Assembly: GCA_963693315.1 (NCBI GenBank)
Contig: OY856186.1
Coordinates: 91,615,554-91,679,553, forward strand
Reading direction: 5' to 3'
DNA from: Diogma glabrata
Taxonomy: Eukaryota > Arthropoda > Insecta > Diptera > Cylindrotomidae
Length of the DNA: 64,000 bases
Both the position numbers and the translations under genes were made by a program. Shown here piece by piece: positions 20,261 through 32,464 of this stretch (positions are counted from its first letter, which is position 1; each line of letters opens with the position of its first letter). A model generated the notes under the pieces. The model was given only the letters and a program-made list of their open reading frames with translations. It was not told the DNA's origin and did not search any database.

Positions 20261-21973
20261 ACTTCGGTCTGAAAGACCTAAGTATTACATTCATGAGCTC
20301 AAAGTGAAATTCTTACCCCCACTTTTTTGGCATTTCTCGACGTTTTAGGACCTACTAATTCTATAAGAAGCAAAAAATGTGCGTCTGTCTGTCGGCCGGC
20401 CGGCCGGCCGTCCGGCCGTCATTACCTACGCTGCAGGGAAAACCGCTGGACGGATTTCAAAAATTTTTTTTCTACAAATAGGTATACTCAAGAGACAGGT
20501 CCGAAAGGACGCTGTGTTCGATAACTGTAACGGAAGTGTGTCGAAAAAATCATTATGTGTGTCAAAAATAGCAAATTTTCATATTTTTGGCTTAAGAAAC
20601 GTTCATTTTAAGAGATTACGAGTAGGAACATTAAATTTGGAGAAATCTTGATGGTAGGGATTGCTATGTGAGATCAAAAACTAGATTATTGCATTATAAG
20701 TTTGTCAAAAAAATGTTGTCAAGTTTGTCAAAAGAAAGATTTTTATTTATTTTTTTACCTAATTTTTTGGAAAAAATAAAATTGTTTGTTTGAAATGAAA
20801 TTTTATTATTATTATTGAGGATTATGGCATTATAAGTTTATCACAAAAATGTTGTCAAGTGTGTCAAAAGAAAGAATTTTATTTATTTTTTACCCAATTT
20901 TTTGGAAAAAAATAAATTGTTTGTTTGAAATGAAATTTTATTATTATTATTGAGAATTATGGCATTATAATTTGTCAAAAAAATGTTGTCAAGTGTGTCA
21001 AAAGAAAGAGATTTTATTTATTTTTTACCCAATTTTTTTAGGAAAAAATAAAATTAATAGTTTGTATGAATTAAAATTTTATTATTATTATAGAGAATTA
21101 TGGCATTATAAGTTTGTCAAAAAAATAATGTCGAGTGTGTCAAAAAATGATTTCATTTATTTATTTAGCCAATTTTTGGGAAAAAAAGGGAGCTGTTTTT
21201 ATGACGTAAATGTAATTGCAAATGAAATTGGACATGGAAATTTTTGGATTTGTTATAGTTTTTGAAATATTTTTTTAATTTTGAAAAGGTTTGTATTTTG
21301 ATTTTGTAATAATTTTTGCAATATTTTTAGAATTTCGGAAAAAGTTTTTAATTTTTGGTTTTGTAAGAATTTTTGGAAGCTTTTTGGAATTTGGGAACAA
21401 TTTTCAATTTTTGATTTTGTAATAATTTTTGCATTTCTTTTAGAATTTTGGGAAAAGTTTGAATTTTTAAGAACTTTTGGATTATTATTGGTATTTAGAA
21501 AAATTTTAAATATTTGATTTCATTCTAATTTTTGGAATATTTTTGGAATTTAGAAAGATGTTTCAATTTTTGATTTTGTAAGAATTTTTGCAATATTTTT
21601 AGAATTTTGAAAAAGTTTAAATTTTTAAGAATTTTTGGAATATTATCGGAATTTAGAAAAAGTTTAAATATTTGATTTCATTCTAATTTTTGGAATCTTG
21701 AAAAAGTTTGATTTTATTTAATGTAACAATATTTTTGGAATTTTGATTATAATTTTCCGGCAACGTATTGATGTTCCGTGCTAGTTTTTAAAAAAATTTT
21801 AAACAGAGATAAAAAATACTTGTACTTTAACAAAGAGTTATGTTTGATATACATCGCTGCCCAAAACTAAAAACCATGTCCTCATAAAAGTTTTTTGCCG
21901 AAAACTATATCAAAATCCTTAACCCAGACCGAAGTCTTGATATCTCAGAGCTGTGAGATTTCAGCCCCTCCAT
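20261..21973 (+). mobile_element. Family A repeat, copy 2 (full length, 1.7 kb)
   Basis: The 5' end ACTTCGGTCTGAAAGACC folds with the following AAGTA. A GC block CGGCCGGCCGGCC lies near 20395. Then come about 3.5 tandem units of roughly 136 bp (20692-21180, TTTGTCAAAAAAATGTTGTC), a second array of about 55-bp units (21255-21730, TTTTGATTTTGTAATAATTT), and a 3' end with CAGACCGAAGT, the exact 18-nt palindrome ATCTCAGAGCTGTGAGAT and CAGCCCCTCCAT. Its short open frames are incidental. Confidence 0.85.
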
Positions 21974-22462
21974 TTTTTAGTTTTGGATTGATGTGAGGTT
22001 GCGAAGAGTGAAGTCTTTTTTTGGCCTGCAAAGAAAAAGGTATCAAAATCAACGGTATATTTATATACGCTGGAGGGATAGAATTTGCGAATTTTGGTTT
22101 TATTTTGCAAACTTGGTGCTTGGAGGAGATTAATGTTGGTACGTGGTGCCTCAGATAATAGGGATCGTGGAGTTTAGCACCGGGAATCACCGTGTTACAT
22201 GAATACTATCAAGACTTAAATCAACTGAAGGAAATTGAGTTAAGTTTTTTTTTCTAATTATTAATATTATTTCGAGCAAACTTATTTTCATTATGAAATT
22301 CAATTGAGATCAAATGGTCTACTAAATCTAAACCGTTAAAGATTTTTCCTTTGACAAAGCCCTCATATGTATCCGCTCCTAATAAAATTGTAACTTCCGG
22401 TATGAAACTATCAATAGTTCAACTACTAAGAATAGTTTTATAACACAGCATTCATCTGGAGT
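21974..22462. other. No feature recognised
   Basis: Flanking DNA of mixed composition after family A copy 2. A minus-strand open stretch at 21945-22190 overlaps the repeat end and shows no family resemblance. Confidence 0.4.
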
Positions 22463-22531
22463 CTAGGGCATGGTCGATTAATCGATTGGGACAAAATATC
22501 GATTAACGATTAATATTTTTTTTTTAATAAA

Positions 22532-22641
22532 ATGTGTTGTGTAGTAGAAATCACAATATGTGTCACAATAACACATAAAAACCTTTTAACACCAAGGTCC
22601 CACAACAACATACGTTCAAAGGTGTTGATGGACGTAAATCT
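22532..22641 (+). repeat. Repeat X, left part
   Basis: TGTGTTGTGTAGTAGAAATC through GGTGTTGATGGACGTAAAT matches 5413-5530 and 9157-9274 with about 85-90% identity by eye. The right part of the repeat (TTACGTCCTTGCATCG) is at 24789-24835, beyond the TAGGGCAT element. Confidence 0.7.
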
Positions 22642-23082
22642 TTCTGATATGAAAATTTAATATGAAAATTTTAACACCGATTAATTGATTAATCGATTAA
22701 ATAAAATTTGCTAATAATTAAATATTTTTTAAAAAAATACGCATATATCATATTTAGTATCATATTTAAAAGACGGATTTTTAAAATGACATAAAAAAAC
22801 AAAAATTTAAAATACAATTGCAGTCAAGTGATAGAGAATATTGCTCGTTCTATGTTTAAAGATAGTTTTGGTTTCATCATGTTAATCGATTTCATTTCCA
22901 TATCTCATCCTTAGCAGGATCTGTTCTGTACTTCTATCTCTGTTAAATTCTGTGCTTCTCCCATTTTTGTTCTTGGCAAAATTATGTTTTTAAAATACAA
23001 TGTACTAATTGAAAACTTTAAGAAACTATACAAGCTCTGTCCTTAAGAATTAAGTTCACCATACAAAAACCAAAGCATAGTT

Positions 23083-24475
23083 ACTTCGTTCTGAAAGACC
23101 TAAGTATTACATTCATGAGCCAAAAGTGAAATTCTTACCCCCACTTTTTTGGCATTTCTCGACGTTTTAGGACCTACTGATTCTAAAAGATCAAAAAAAA
23201 TGTATGTCTGTCTGCCGACCGGCCGTCCGTCATTACCTACGCTGCAGGAAAAACCACTGGAGGGATTTCAAAAAATTTTTTTTTCTACAAATAGGTATAC
23301 TCAAGGGACAGGTCCGAAAGGACGCTGTGTTCGATAACTGTACCGGAAGTGTGTCAAAAAAATCATTATGTGTGTCAAAAATCGCAAATTTTCATATTTT
23401 TGGCTTAAAAAACGTTCATTTTAAGCCGTATTCACTTCCCACTCCGTAGGAACATTGAATTTGGAGAAATCTTGATGGTAGGGATTGCTATGTGAGATCA
23501 AAAACTAACAATTATAAGTTTGTCAAAAAAATGTTGTCAAGTGTGTCAAAAGAAAGATTTTTATTTATTTTTTTACCCAATTTTCTGGAAAAAAATAAAA
23601 TTAATAATTTGTTTAAAATGAAGTTTTATTATAATTATTGAGAATTATGGCAGTTTAAGTTTGTCAAAAAAATAATGTCAAGTGATTTTTATTTGTTTTT
23701 TTAGACAATTTTTTGGAATAAAAATGTAGCTGTTTTTATGACGTAATTGTAATTGAAAATGAAATGGGACATGAAAATTTTTGAATTTGTTATAGTTTTT
23801 GAAATATTTTTGGAATTTTGAAAAAGTTTGTATTTTTGATTTTGTAATAATTTTTGCAATAATTTTAGAATTTTGTAAAAAGTTTTAATTTTTGATTTTG
23901 TAAGAATTTTTGGAAGATTTTTAGAATTTTGAAAAATTTTAAATTTTTTATTTTATTATAATTTTTAAAATTTTGAAAAAAATTTCAATTTTTGATTTTG
24001 TAATAATTTTTGCAATATTTTTAGAATGTCGGAAAAGGTTTGAATTTTTAAGAATTTTTGAAATATTATTGGAATATAGAAAAAGTTTAAATATTTGATT
24101 TTATTCTAATTTTTGGAATATTTTTGGAATTTTGAAAAAAATTTCAATTTTTGATTTTGTTATAATTTTTGGAATATTATTAGAATTTTAAAAAAAATAG
24201 AGTTTTTGAATTTTACATATATTTTTAGAATTTTGAAAAAAGTTTCTATTTTTGATTTTGTAAGAATTTTTGGAATATTTTTAGAATTTTGAAATATTTC
24301 ATATTTTTGATTTTATTCTAATTTTTGGAATTATGAAAAAAGTTTGAATATTTGATTTTATAAACTATATCAAAACTAAACTAACTAAAAAAACTATATC
24401 GAAAACTATATCAAAATCCTTAACCCAGACCGAATTCTTGATATCTCAGAGCATTGAGATATCAGCCCCTCCATA
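23083..24475 (+). mobile_element. Family A repeat, copy 3
   Basis: Starts ACTTCGTTCTGAAAGACC and ends CAGACCGAATTCTTGATATC with GCCCCTCCAT. It has fewer 136-bp units (about 1.5) and a longer 55-bp array than copy 2. The CATTGAGATATC change weakens the terminal palindrome. It lies inside the TAGGGCAT element. Confidence 0.85.
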
Positions 24476-24788
24476 TTTTAGTTGTTAAATTAGTAGTAAG
24501 AATATTTCTCAAGGCAAATTAGTTTCTGTATTCTGTATTGTTAACAAACTTTGTTATTAATGTAATTTGTGTTAATCCCCTAGCAACTAAAAAAGTAATT
24601 AGAATGTTCAAACTTGAACCAACCTTTTTTACAACTTGGTACAAAATTCTTTATCAAAAAAAATTTGAAGATTTCGAACTTTTTCACAACTTTAGATTAA
24701 TCCATTAATAACTATTTTGTTCGATAAATCGAACAATTCGGGAAATGGTCAATTAATCGAATAATCAATTAATCTATCTATGCCCTAG

Positions 24789-24835
24789 TTAAAAAAACCT
24801 TGGCTTTACGTCCTTGCATCGTAATGCACAATTTT
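24789..24835 (+). repeat. Repeat X, right end alone
   Basis: GGCTTTACGTCCTTGCATCG matches the right half of the hairpin at 6001-6036. The partner arm is missing. Confidence 0.55.
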
Positions 24836-25455
24836 GAATACAAAATTCATTTCAGTGAAGAAATTTTCGTTTGTTGAATTCTATTTTAACATACTTCTGA
24901 CACACTTTTATTCAACTTGAGATTAGACAGTTGTGTTGGGTTGAATTTTGTCATCAATTTTTTTTCCCAGTGTGGGATTAGTCTCAAATTTAAAAAAAGT
25001 TTGTTGAACCTGCCAGTACGCGTTTCCAAAAGCTTTAGACCAAAAAGCATAATAAAATTGAAAAACAAATATTCAAATTGTAAATAATTTTTTCTCCATC
25101 TCTAAGAGCTTTAGAATTTATATGAAAATTTTTTGCCTTAGTTTTATTTTAATTTAAACCAATGAAATTCTCTAAAATGTAATGATGTCATTTAATTTCA
25201 CCAATAAAATTTGAATTATACTAATAACAGATATTTACACGTCTGGCCTACTGGGATATTAAAAATTATCAGTCTAAATTTGAAATAATTAACTGATATC
25301 ACAGTAAGCCAACGTATAATTCATAAAAAATATATAAATAAATGAAAAATGGCAAAAAATTTCTAAACAAATTCTCCTCGTTCGTTGAAAAATTCTCATA
25401 ATTTTTTGAAAAATTCCTCAAGCAAGTTGCTTTCGAAATTTTTGGCTATATAAGT
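24836..25455. other. No feature recognised
   Basis: AT-rich, no coding similarity. The open stretch on the minus strand at 24886-25068 resembles no family known to me. Confidence 0.45.
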
Positions 25456-25632
25456 CACCGCCATTTTCAATTTATTGTATCATCATTAAGCCTATAACCT
25501 GTAGAAAATAAAAACGCTTCATACGATACCTCATTTGTCAAATTGTGATTAGTAGTTCAGAAGTTATGAGGGAACAGATGAACATACATACATACATCGA
25601 TCAACCACATAACCCACCGTAGTCGGGTAATT
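25456..25632 (+). repeat. Direct repeat pair, unit 1
   Basis: CACCGCCATTTTCAATTTAT through CGTAGTCGGGTAA. Unit 2 at 25914-26086 repeats it with small indels. The conserved core ACGATACCTCATTTGTCAAA and AAGTTATGAGGG suggests a dispersed element end. Confidence 0.75.
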
Positions 25633-25913
25633 ATAAGAACACTTTGATATCTGCGGGAGCTCGCCTACGTTATCGTCTACACAACGATACAACAGTATTT
25701 ATTGTTGCAATAAACAAAACGGTCACGATCATTCAATAAGAGTGTTAGTCATTATGAAATTATTCCCAATTATCGGATGCAGCCAAGCAAAGTCTTTAGT
25801 TAAAGGTAACAACATATATATTTTTGAAATGTGATAATTAAGTCCTTTCATTTGATACCAAACACGGCATCATTAAATTAATTTCTTTTTAGGTCATGAC
25901 CTTGTGTCCTCTA

Positions 25914-26086
25914 GGCACCGCCATTTTCAATTTAATGTATCATCATTAAGCAAAAGATCAAAACGCTTCATACGATACCTCATTTGTCAAATTGTGATTA
26001 GTAATTTAGAAGTTATGAGGGAAACGATGAACATAAATACATCGTGACCAACCACATAACCCTCTTTTTTTCGTAGTCGGGTAAAA
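25914..26086 (+). repeat. Direct repeat pair, unit 2
   Basis: About 90% identical by eye to 25456-25632. The 280 bp between the two contain no recognised gene, apart from a short ATG stretch (25754) followed by a GT that I could not support as an exon. Confidence 0.75.
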
Positions 26087-26205
26087 ATAAAATCAAGACT
26101 CATTTGTTTAACAAATGAGTAAATTATCCATATATGTACTGTAATGTTTTGCTTGATTAGAATTAGAAATATTCTCATTTTGCTGTTAAGCGTCGTTATT
26201 AATTA

Positions 26206-27699
26206 CACTGTGCGACAGCCAAAATCCACTGGGGTTTTGACTACCGGGAAAAGTTATATCGGTAAAAAAAAAGTTATACGTGTCCCGGCGTTTCGCTGGG
26301 TCACGTCTAGGAATCGAGATATATCGATTTGAAGTGAGTATCATATAGGAGAAATTGTCACATTTGGGGTTCTTTTTTTGACATAACTAGTCCGATTTTG
26401 CTGAAACAAATTTAGAAATTGAGAAACAATTCCTTATATCTACTGATATACTATACTGAAAAAGTAACGCAAAAATAAAAAATTAAAATTAAATAAATAA
26501 GAAATACAAAAAAAAAAATAAAGTAAATAAAATAAATAAATAAATATAAAAAAATAAGAAATAATAAAATAAAATAAGAAATAATAACAGGATAAGAAAT
26601 AAAAATAATAAAGTAAAATAATAAATAATAAAAATAATAAAATGAAAATATAATGAAAAATAGAATAAAAAAAATTTAATAAATAAATAAAATAAATAAT
26701 AAATATATAATGTATAAATCATAAAAAAATAATAAATAAATAGTAAATAATAAATAAACAATAAAATATAATAATAAATAATAACTAATAATAACAAATA
26801 ATGAATAATAAATAATAATAATAAATACTAATAGTAATAGTAATAATAAATAATAATAATAATAAATAATAATAATAATAAACAATAACAATAATAATAA
26901 TAATAATTATTAATAATAATAATATAATAATATATAATAAAATATAATAAAAATATAAAATATAAAATAAAATTATACTAAAAATAATAAAATAAAATAA
27001 ATAAATAAATAAAAAAATAAGAAATAGAAAATAGAAAATACTAAATAAAAAAGTAAAAAAAAATTAAAATTAATACACAAAGACACATAGCCACATGTCC
27101 AAATACATTTAAAACAATAAATATTGGAGTTTATTCCAGTAAAAATATTAAAAAAAAATTTCTATGAAAAATCAATATTCTTGTCAAAATGAGATACCTT
27201 TACTTAATTGTGAATAAAAGCGAAATGCGTTCATCGATTTCCATGATCTATGTCTCATTTTGTGCACAGACTATATGACTTTACGTCAAAGTAATAAGAC
27301 TTGACACTTTTTCCCGTTTTGAATTTTTCATGATTTTTTAAAATACAATTTTTTTATTTTTTAGGCAAAAAATTATTTTTTTTCTTCATAAATTTATTTA
27401 TAACTGCGAAACTGTTGATTGTGTAAAGAAATAGTGTGTTATAAGATTAAAGGAATTGTAATTCTTAATTTTTCTAAATTTGTTTCAGTAAAATAAGACT
27501 AGTCGTTCTCGAGTTATGTCCCCAAAACGTGACTATTTCCCCTATATGATACATACGAACTTCAAATCGATACATCTCGATTCCTAGACGTGACCCAGCG
27601 AAACGCCGGGACACATGTAACTTTTTTTTTACCGATATAACTTTTCCCGGTAGTCAGAACCCCAGCGGATTACTGACTTCTACCATTTGTCGCACAGTG
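26206..27699. mobile_element. CACTGTGCGACA-ended inverted-repeat element
   Basis: Left CACTGTGCGACA and right TGTCGCACAGTG are exact. The inverse similarity continues inward for about 250 bp (CTACCGGGAAAAGTTATATC, TTTCGCTGGGTCACGTCTAG and CGATTTGAAG on both sides). The middle is a 600-bp AAT/AAAT low-complexity tract. No transposase is present. A target duplication is not clear: the flanks are ATTAATTA and TTATTACT. The right end abuts family A copy 4. Confidence 0.75.
26465..27075. repeat. AAT/AAAT-rich low-complexity tract
   Basis: Almost entirely A and T in AATAAATAAT-type words. The minus-strand open frames of I, L, F and Y here come from this composition and are not genes. Confidence 0.9.
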
Positions 27700-27703
27700 T
27701 TAT

Positions 27704-28879
27704 TACTTCGGTCTGAAAGACCTAAGTATTACATTCATGAGCTCAAAGTGAAATTCTTACCCCCACTTTTTTTGACATTTCTCGACGTTTTAGGACCTGC
27801 TGGTTCTAAAAAAGCAAAAAAAAATGTATGTCTGTCTGCAGGCCGGCTGGCCGTCATTACCTACGCTGCAGGGAAAACCGCTGGACGAATTTTAAAAATT
27901 TTTCTACAAATAGGTATACTCAAGGGACAGCTCCGAAAGGAAGCTGTGTTCGATAACTGTACCGGAAGTGTGTCAAAAAAATCATTATGTGTGTCAAAAA
28001 TAGCAAATTTTCATATTTTTGGCTTAAAAAACGTTCATTTTAAGTGATTACGACTAGGAACATTAAATTTGGAGAAATCTTGATGGTAAGTATTGGTATG
28101 TGAAATCAAAAACTAGATTTTTGCATTATAAGTTTGTCAAAAAATGTTGTCAAGTGTGTCAAAAGAAACATTTTTATTTATTTTTTTACCTAATTTTTTG
28201 GAAAAAAAATAAAATTGTGTGTTTGAAATGAAATTTTATTATTATTATTGAGAATTATGGCATTATAAGTTTGTCAAAAAAATGTTGTCAAGTGTGTCAA
28301 AAGAAAGATTTTTATTTATTTATTTATCCAACTTTTTGGAAAGAAATATAAAATTGTTTGTTTGAAATTAAATTTTATTATTATTATTGAGAATTATGGC
28401 ATTATAAGTTTGTCAAAAAAATGTTGTCAAGTGTGTCAAAAAAAGGTTTCATTTATTTTTTAGCCAATTTTTTGGAAAAAAAATGTAGCTGTTTTTATGA
28501 CGTAAATGTAATTGAAAATGAAATTGGACATGGAAATTTTTTAATCTGTTATAGTTTTTGAAATATTTTTGGAATTTTGAAAAAGTTTGTATTTTTGATT
28601 TTGTAAGAATTTTTGGAATATTTTTAGAATGTTGAAAAATTTTTGGTTTTAATATAATATTTGGAATTTTGAAAAAAATTTCAATATTTGATTTTGTAAT
28701 AATTTTTGTAATATTTTTAGAATTTTGGAAAAAGTTTGAATTTTTAAGAATTTTTGGATTATTATTGGAATTTAGAAAAAGTTTAAATATTTGATTTCTT
28801 CTAATTTTTGGAATATTTTTGGAAAAAGGTTTCAATTTTTGATTTTGTAATGATTTTTGCAACATATTTAGAATTTTGA
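27704..28879 (+). mobile_element. Family A repeat, copy 4 (3'-truncated)
   Basis: Starts ACTTCGGTCTGAAAGACC directly after the CACTGTGCGACA element. It has the 136-bp and 55-bp arrays but stops at about 28879 without the CAGACCGAAGT / palindrome end. It is replaced there by a transposase-like coding fragment. Confidence 0.8.
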
Positions 28880-29383
<504 letters not shown>

Positions 29384-29785
29384 CTAATGTGGTCGTGAGA
29401 TGTCCTAGTGAAGAGAAAAATGGTCAACCGTTTAAACGAAAGGAATCCAACTGTGATGTTTTCTGATTACCGCAAGCATTCAGATCCAAAACAATTGGTT
29501 GAATGTGATTTGTCAGGTTTTGTTTAGGACAAGACAATTTTTTTTTCTTCAAATTTTAATATATTCACTGACTTTTTCGAGATTGTTCCATCCGATTGGG
29601 AAAATAATGATGATTACCAATCTGCATTCGAATTTTGTCAAAATTTACTCGTACTCAATAGCGCGGCTAAAAGGAGGGTAAAGTTCGTGAAGGACTATAA
29701 TCGCGTTCTAATACGTGACGAGAAAGAGTTTCAATTTATATTAAAAATTGTGGATCAATATCAAAAACAAGTTTCCTTCGCATAA
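29384..29785 (+). pseudogene. C-terminal coding fragment, same or related element gene
   Basis: From about 29555 to TAA at 29783 the frame reads IFTDFFEIVPSDWENNDDYQ, then AAKRRVKFVKDYN and EKEFQFILKIVDQYQ. The charged, helical pattern and the VKFVKDYN / RDEKEF words resemble the C-terminus of uncharacterised repeat-associated proteins. Between 29384 and 29550 coding continuity is lost (frame changes, TGA at 29463). Whether it belongs to the gene at 28880-29234 or to another element gene is open. Confidence 0.45.
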
Positions 29786-30289
29786 AAAATTTAGTTTGAT
29801 TGATCAGTCCCAATGTTAATTATCACTATGATGTGTTTTGTTTTCTTTTATTTGAAATTAAAGAAAGTTTTTTTGATTAAACAGTAAAAATAAATGGATA
29901 TGAAAAAATTAAGCGATAATTCATAAAAAATTACTTTCAGACCTCAAAAAACCTAAAAATAAATGATTTTAAGCATTAAGCATTAAGCAAAATCGATATT
30001 TTTAAGTTTTTTCAATACATTCAATATTTATAACAATACAATAGAAACAGAAATGAACATTAATTTTAGGCGACATACACATTTTATCATGCAAAAATAT
30101 GTCGAAATGCACTAAAACTCAATAAAAATAATTTATCTCAGATATTCACGTCACGGGGGTCCATTAAATATTATCGGATTGGGCTCAAACTTTTTTTTTA
30201 TCTTATTGGCATCAAAACGAAACTTTTTCCACCCGGTAATCATTGATATAATTATTTTTTAAAATGCCCATACAAAGCGCGGCCACCCT
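29786..30289. other. No gene; AT-rich spacer ending in a GC word before (TA)n
   Basis: Poly(A)-rich DNA follows the coding fragment. Just before the next TA tract lies AAAGCGCGGCCACCCTA, which looks like an element end, but no partner was found. Confidence 0.35.
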
Positions 30290-30511
<222 letters not shown>

Positions 30512-30535
30512 ATATGAAATATAACGAAATCGATC

Positions 30536-31140
30536 GGTACTCTCACGGTCGCATTTGTTGAGGTAGATCTTGTGCATGTGTGTTCTATTAATATCTTGGA
30601 TAAGTTCGTGTATCAGGAAAATCAGACACGTGGTTAAGAAACTAGAGGCTTTTTTCTAAAAAAAATGCTTTTTAAAAACTGTTATAACGGCCGTTTGGAT
30701 ACTAATATTTTAAAAAATTAACAAATTTAACATTTTTGGAATCATTTTTATAAATTGTTTCTAAAAATAGACCTCTGCAGCTAGAGGTTCCTGAGTGAGC
30801 GGCTCCAACAAAAACATTGTAAAAAAAATTTTTTTTTGAAACAACCGGCACTCTTACTGTCGCATTTGTAGAGCTAGATCAACAAATCTTTTTTAAAAAT
30901 GGACAAGTTCGTAAATCAGCAAAATCCACCACATAGTTAAGAAACTAGAGGCTTTATACTAGAAAAAAAATTGGTTATTGATGTCCGTTATAACGGCCGT
31001 TTGGATACTAATATTTTTACAAGTTTCATAAATTTAGAATCTGTAGAAACATTTACATTCGCTTTTTATAAATATAAACCTCTGCAGTTAGAGGTTTTTG
31101 ACTTGTCGGCTTCAACTAAAAAGTTTGCGAGAATTGCAAA
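30536..31140 (+). repeat. Two-unit tandem repeat, about 311-bp period
   Basis: Unit 1 begins GGTACTCTCACGGTCGCATT (30536) and unit 2 GGCACTCTTACTGTCGCATT (30847). Shared words include AAGAAACTAGAGGCTTT, GTTATAACGGCCGTTTGGAT and ACCTCTGCAG..AGAGGTT, the last a small hairpin. Non-coding. Confidence 0.8.
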
Positions 31141-31173
31141 ATCCTTAACAATCCTCTCGAAATCTACCTATTT

Positions 31174-31401
31174 CTAGCGGACATCTTGCCGCTCGGACTT
31201 TTTTGTGTTACCTGTCACATTAAGAAACTGTTGAAAATAAAATTCGTTTTTAGTAGAATTAATGTTGTGTTTTAATTTATTTCTAAAAGAATGAGAATAT
31301 ACTTTAAGTTTAAGATTTTCGGGATGCTTTTTTGATTTCAAGGATAAAAATTTTGACTTTTTGGCATGGTTTACTAAGGACTTAGATATCCAAGGCTTCA
31401 A
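31174..31401 (-). pseudogene. LINE linker fragment
   Basis: The open frame carries KPWISKSLVNHAKKSKFLSL and YSHSFRNKLKHNI, typical of the linker between endonuclease and reverse transcriptase in Jockey/CR1-type ORF2. The reverse-transcriptase scrap at 31.7-32.1 kb lies on the wrong side for a single minus-strand element, so this is a separate fragment or a rearrangement. Confidence 0.55.
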
Positions 31402-31729
31402 CTTGGTAATTTTTTTTTATTAGATTTTTTGAAAGTAGAATTTGTAACATGTTGCTGGAGCTTCATTGAAAAGTATTCTAGTGCTAAATCAGGATCGTTT
31501 TGTGCATAAACCTCTTCCCAAAACTCATAAGTTAAATTATATCGCAGAGATTTGTAATCTCTATAGCCGTGCTTTGAATTTTATATATATCAATATTATT
31601 ATCCGTAGACTTAGAGGAGGAGCTATTGTTGTATTTGATAGAGGAAACTATCAAATCATGATCAGTGATATTTGGACGCATAACAGAGAACGGTTTGATA
31701 CACAGCTAAATATTTTTAACATCTAATTT

Positions 31730-32170
31730 TTAGAGGCCAGGTTTTTTTGACGCGCTTTTTGTCATCGCCATTCTATGATCGTTCCAGAGAAGGTCATAGA
31801 AAATTGTGATACCCAATAAACGAATGCTTTCACATTCGTCTATTTGTTCGTCACACATCAATAGCTGTGTTTTGTTGGAATTAAAATTTACCAAATTTTT
31901 GCCACCCCAATTGGCTACTCTTTCTAGGTCCTCGTTTACATTTATGGCAGTGTCTCTCCGGGCGGGATTTATTCGTTGCATTTTACCCTTTGAACATTAG
32001 GGAACGAATGATTTCTGCAGTGTACTATCATCTGCAAAACTATTTATTGGGTTACTGGAGATATTGAATCAGCTGAACGATTGCCAGGGTGAAATATGTC
32101 CGCAACAAGCTTGTTGATCACGTTAGCATACCAGATTAGACCAAATGCTTTTGCGATATTTAATGTGACA
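31730..32170 (-). pseudogene. LINE reverse-transcriptase fragment
   Basis: Read inversely, the 32030 region gives FADDSTLQ, the catalytic FADD box. Then 31981-31730 gives DLERVANWGGKNLVNFNSNK and SIRLLGITI, the usual sequence after the FADD box. Stops and frame changes separate the pieces. It is Jockey-like by eye. Confidence 0.65.
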
Positions 32171-32464
32171 ACGTACGTTTCACCACCTTTTTCAAGCATG
32201 TCTTAAGGGTACATAGTTGAAAAGAATTCGGTTTTGTGCCTGCTCTACATGATCCTACAAAAATGATGATAATCGTATACAAGTTTGTCGTTAATATCAA
32301 CTTTTTCTTTTTTTTTGTGGTAATTTCTTCATTTGAGCAATTATCGCCCATATACCTTCCCTGACGCCTAATATACTTATATGTATTGTTTTGACACATA
32401 CTATAAACGAAATTTTAAAATTTTAAAATCTGTTCCCCCTGACATTATGTTTGAGCAAAATTTA

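Larger units (their letters stand above)
22463..24788. mobile_element. CTAGGGCAT...ATGCCCTAG element (hAT-like ends), host to family A
   Basis: The left CTAGGGCATGGTCGATTAAT is mirrored by ATCTATCTATGCCCTAG at the right. Both ends carry ATTAATCGATTAATC-type words. Such ends resemble hAT non-autonomous elements, but no 8-bp target duplication is seen. Inside are a family A copy (23083-24475) and a piece of repeat X (22532-22641), so the original element was under 1 kb. There is no transposase. Confidence 0.5.

Noticed and set aside
20327..20651. Plus-strand frames starting MAFLDVLGPT and MRLSVGRPAG, repeated at 23.1 and 27.7 kb
   Set aside because: They lie in the 5' part of family A, are short, differ in frame between copies and end at non-homologous stops; repeated DNA rather than a gene family.
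20692..21180. Regularly spaced repeats resembling a CRISPR array
   Set aside because: The units are contiguous tandem repeats of about 136 bp without unique spacers, in a eukaryotic element.
25754..25806. ATG stretch MKLFPIIGCSQAKSLVKG followed by GT
   Set aside because: Too short, and no matching downstream exon was found.
26489..26891. Two minus-strand frames of I, L, F and Y resembling membrane proteins
   Set aside because: They come from an AAT/AAAT low-complexity tract.
31174..32170. A single minus-strand LINE spanning both fragments
   Set aside because: The linker piece lies downstream of the reverse-transcriptase piece, the wrong order for one element.
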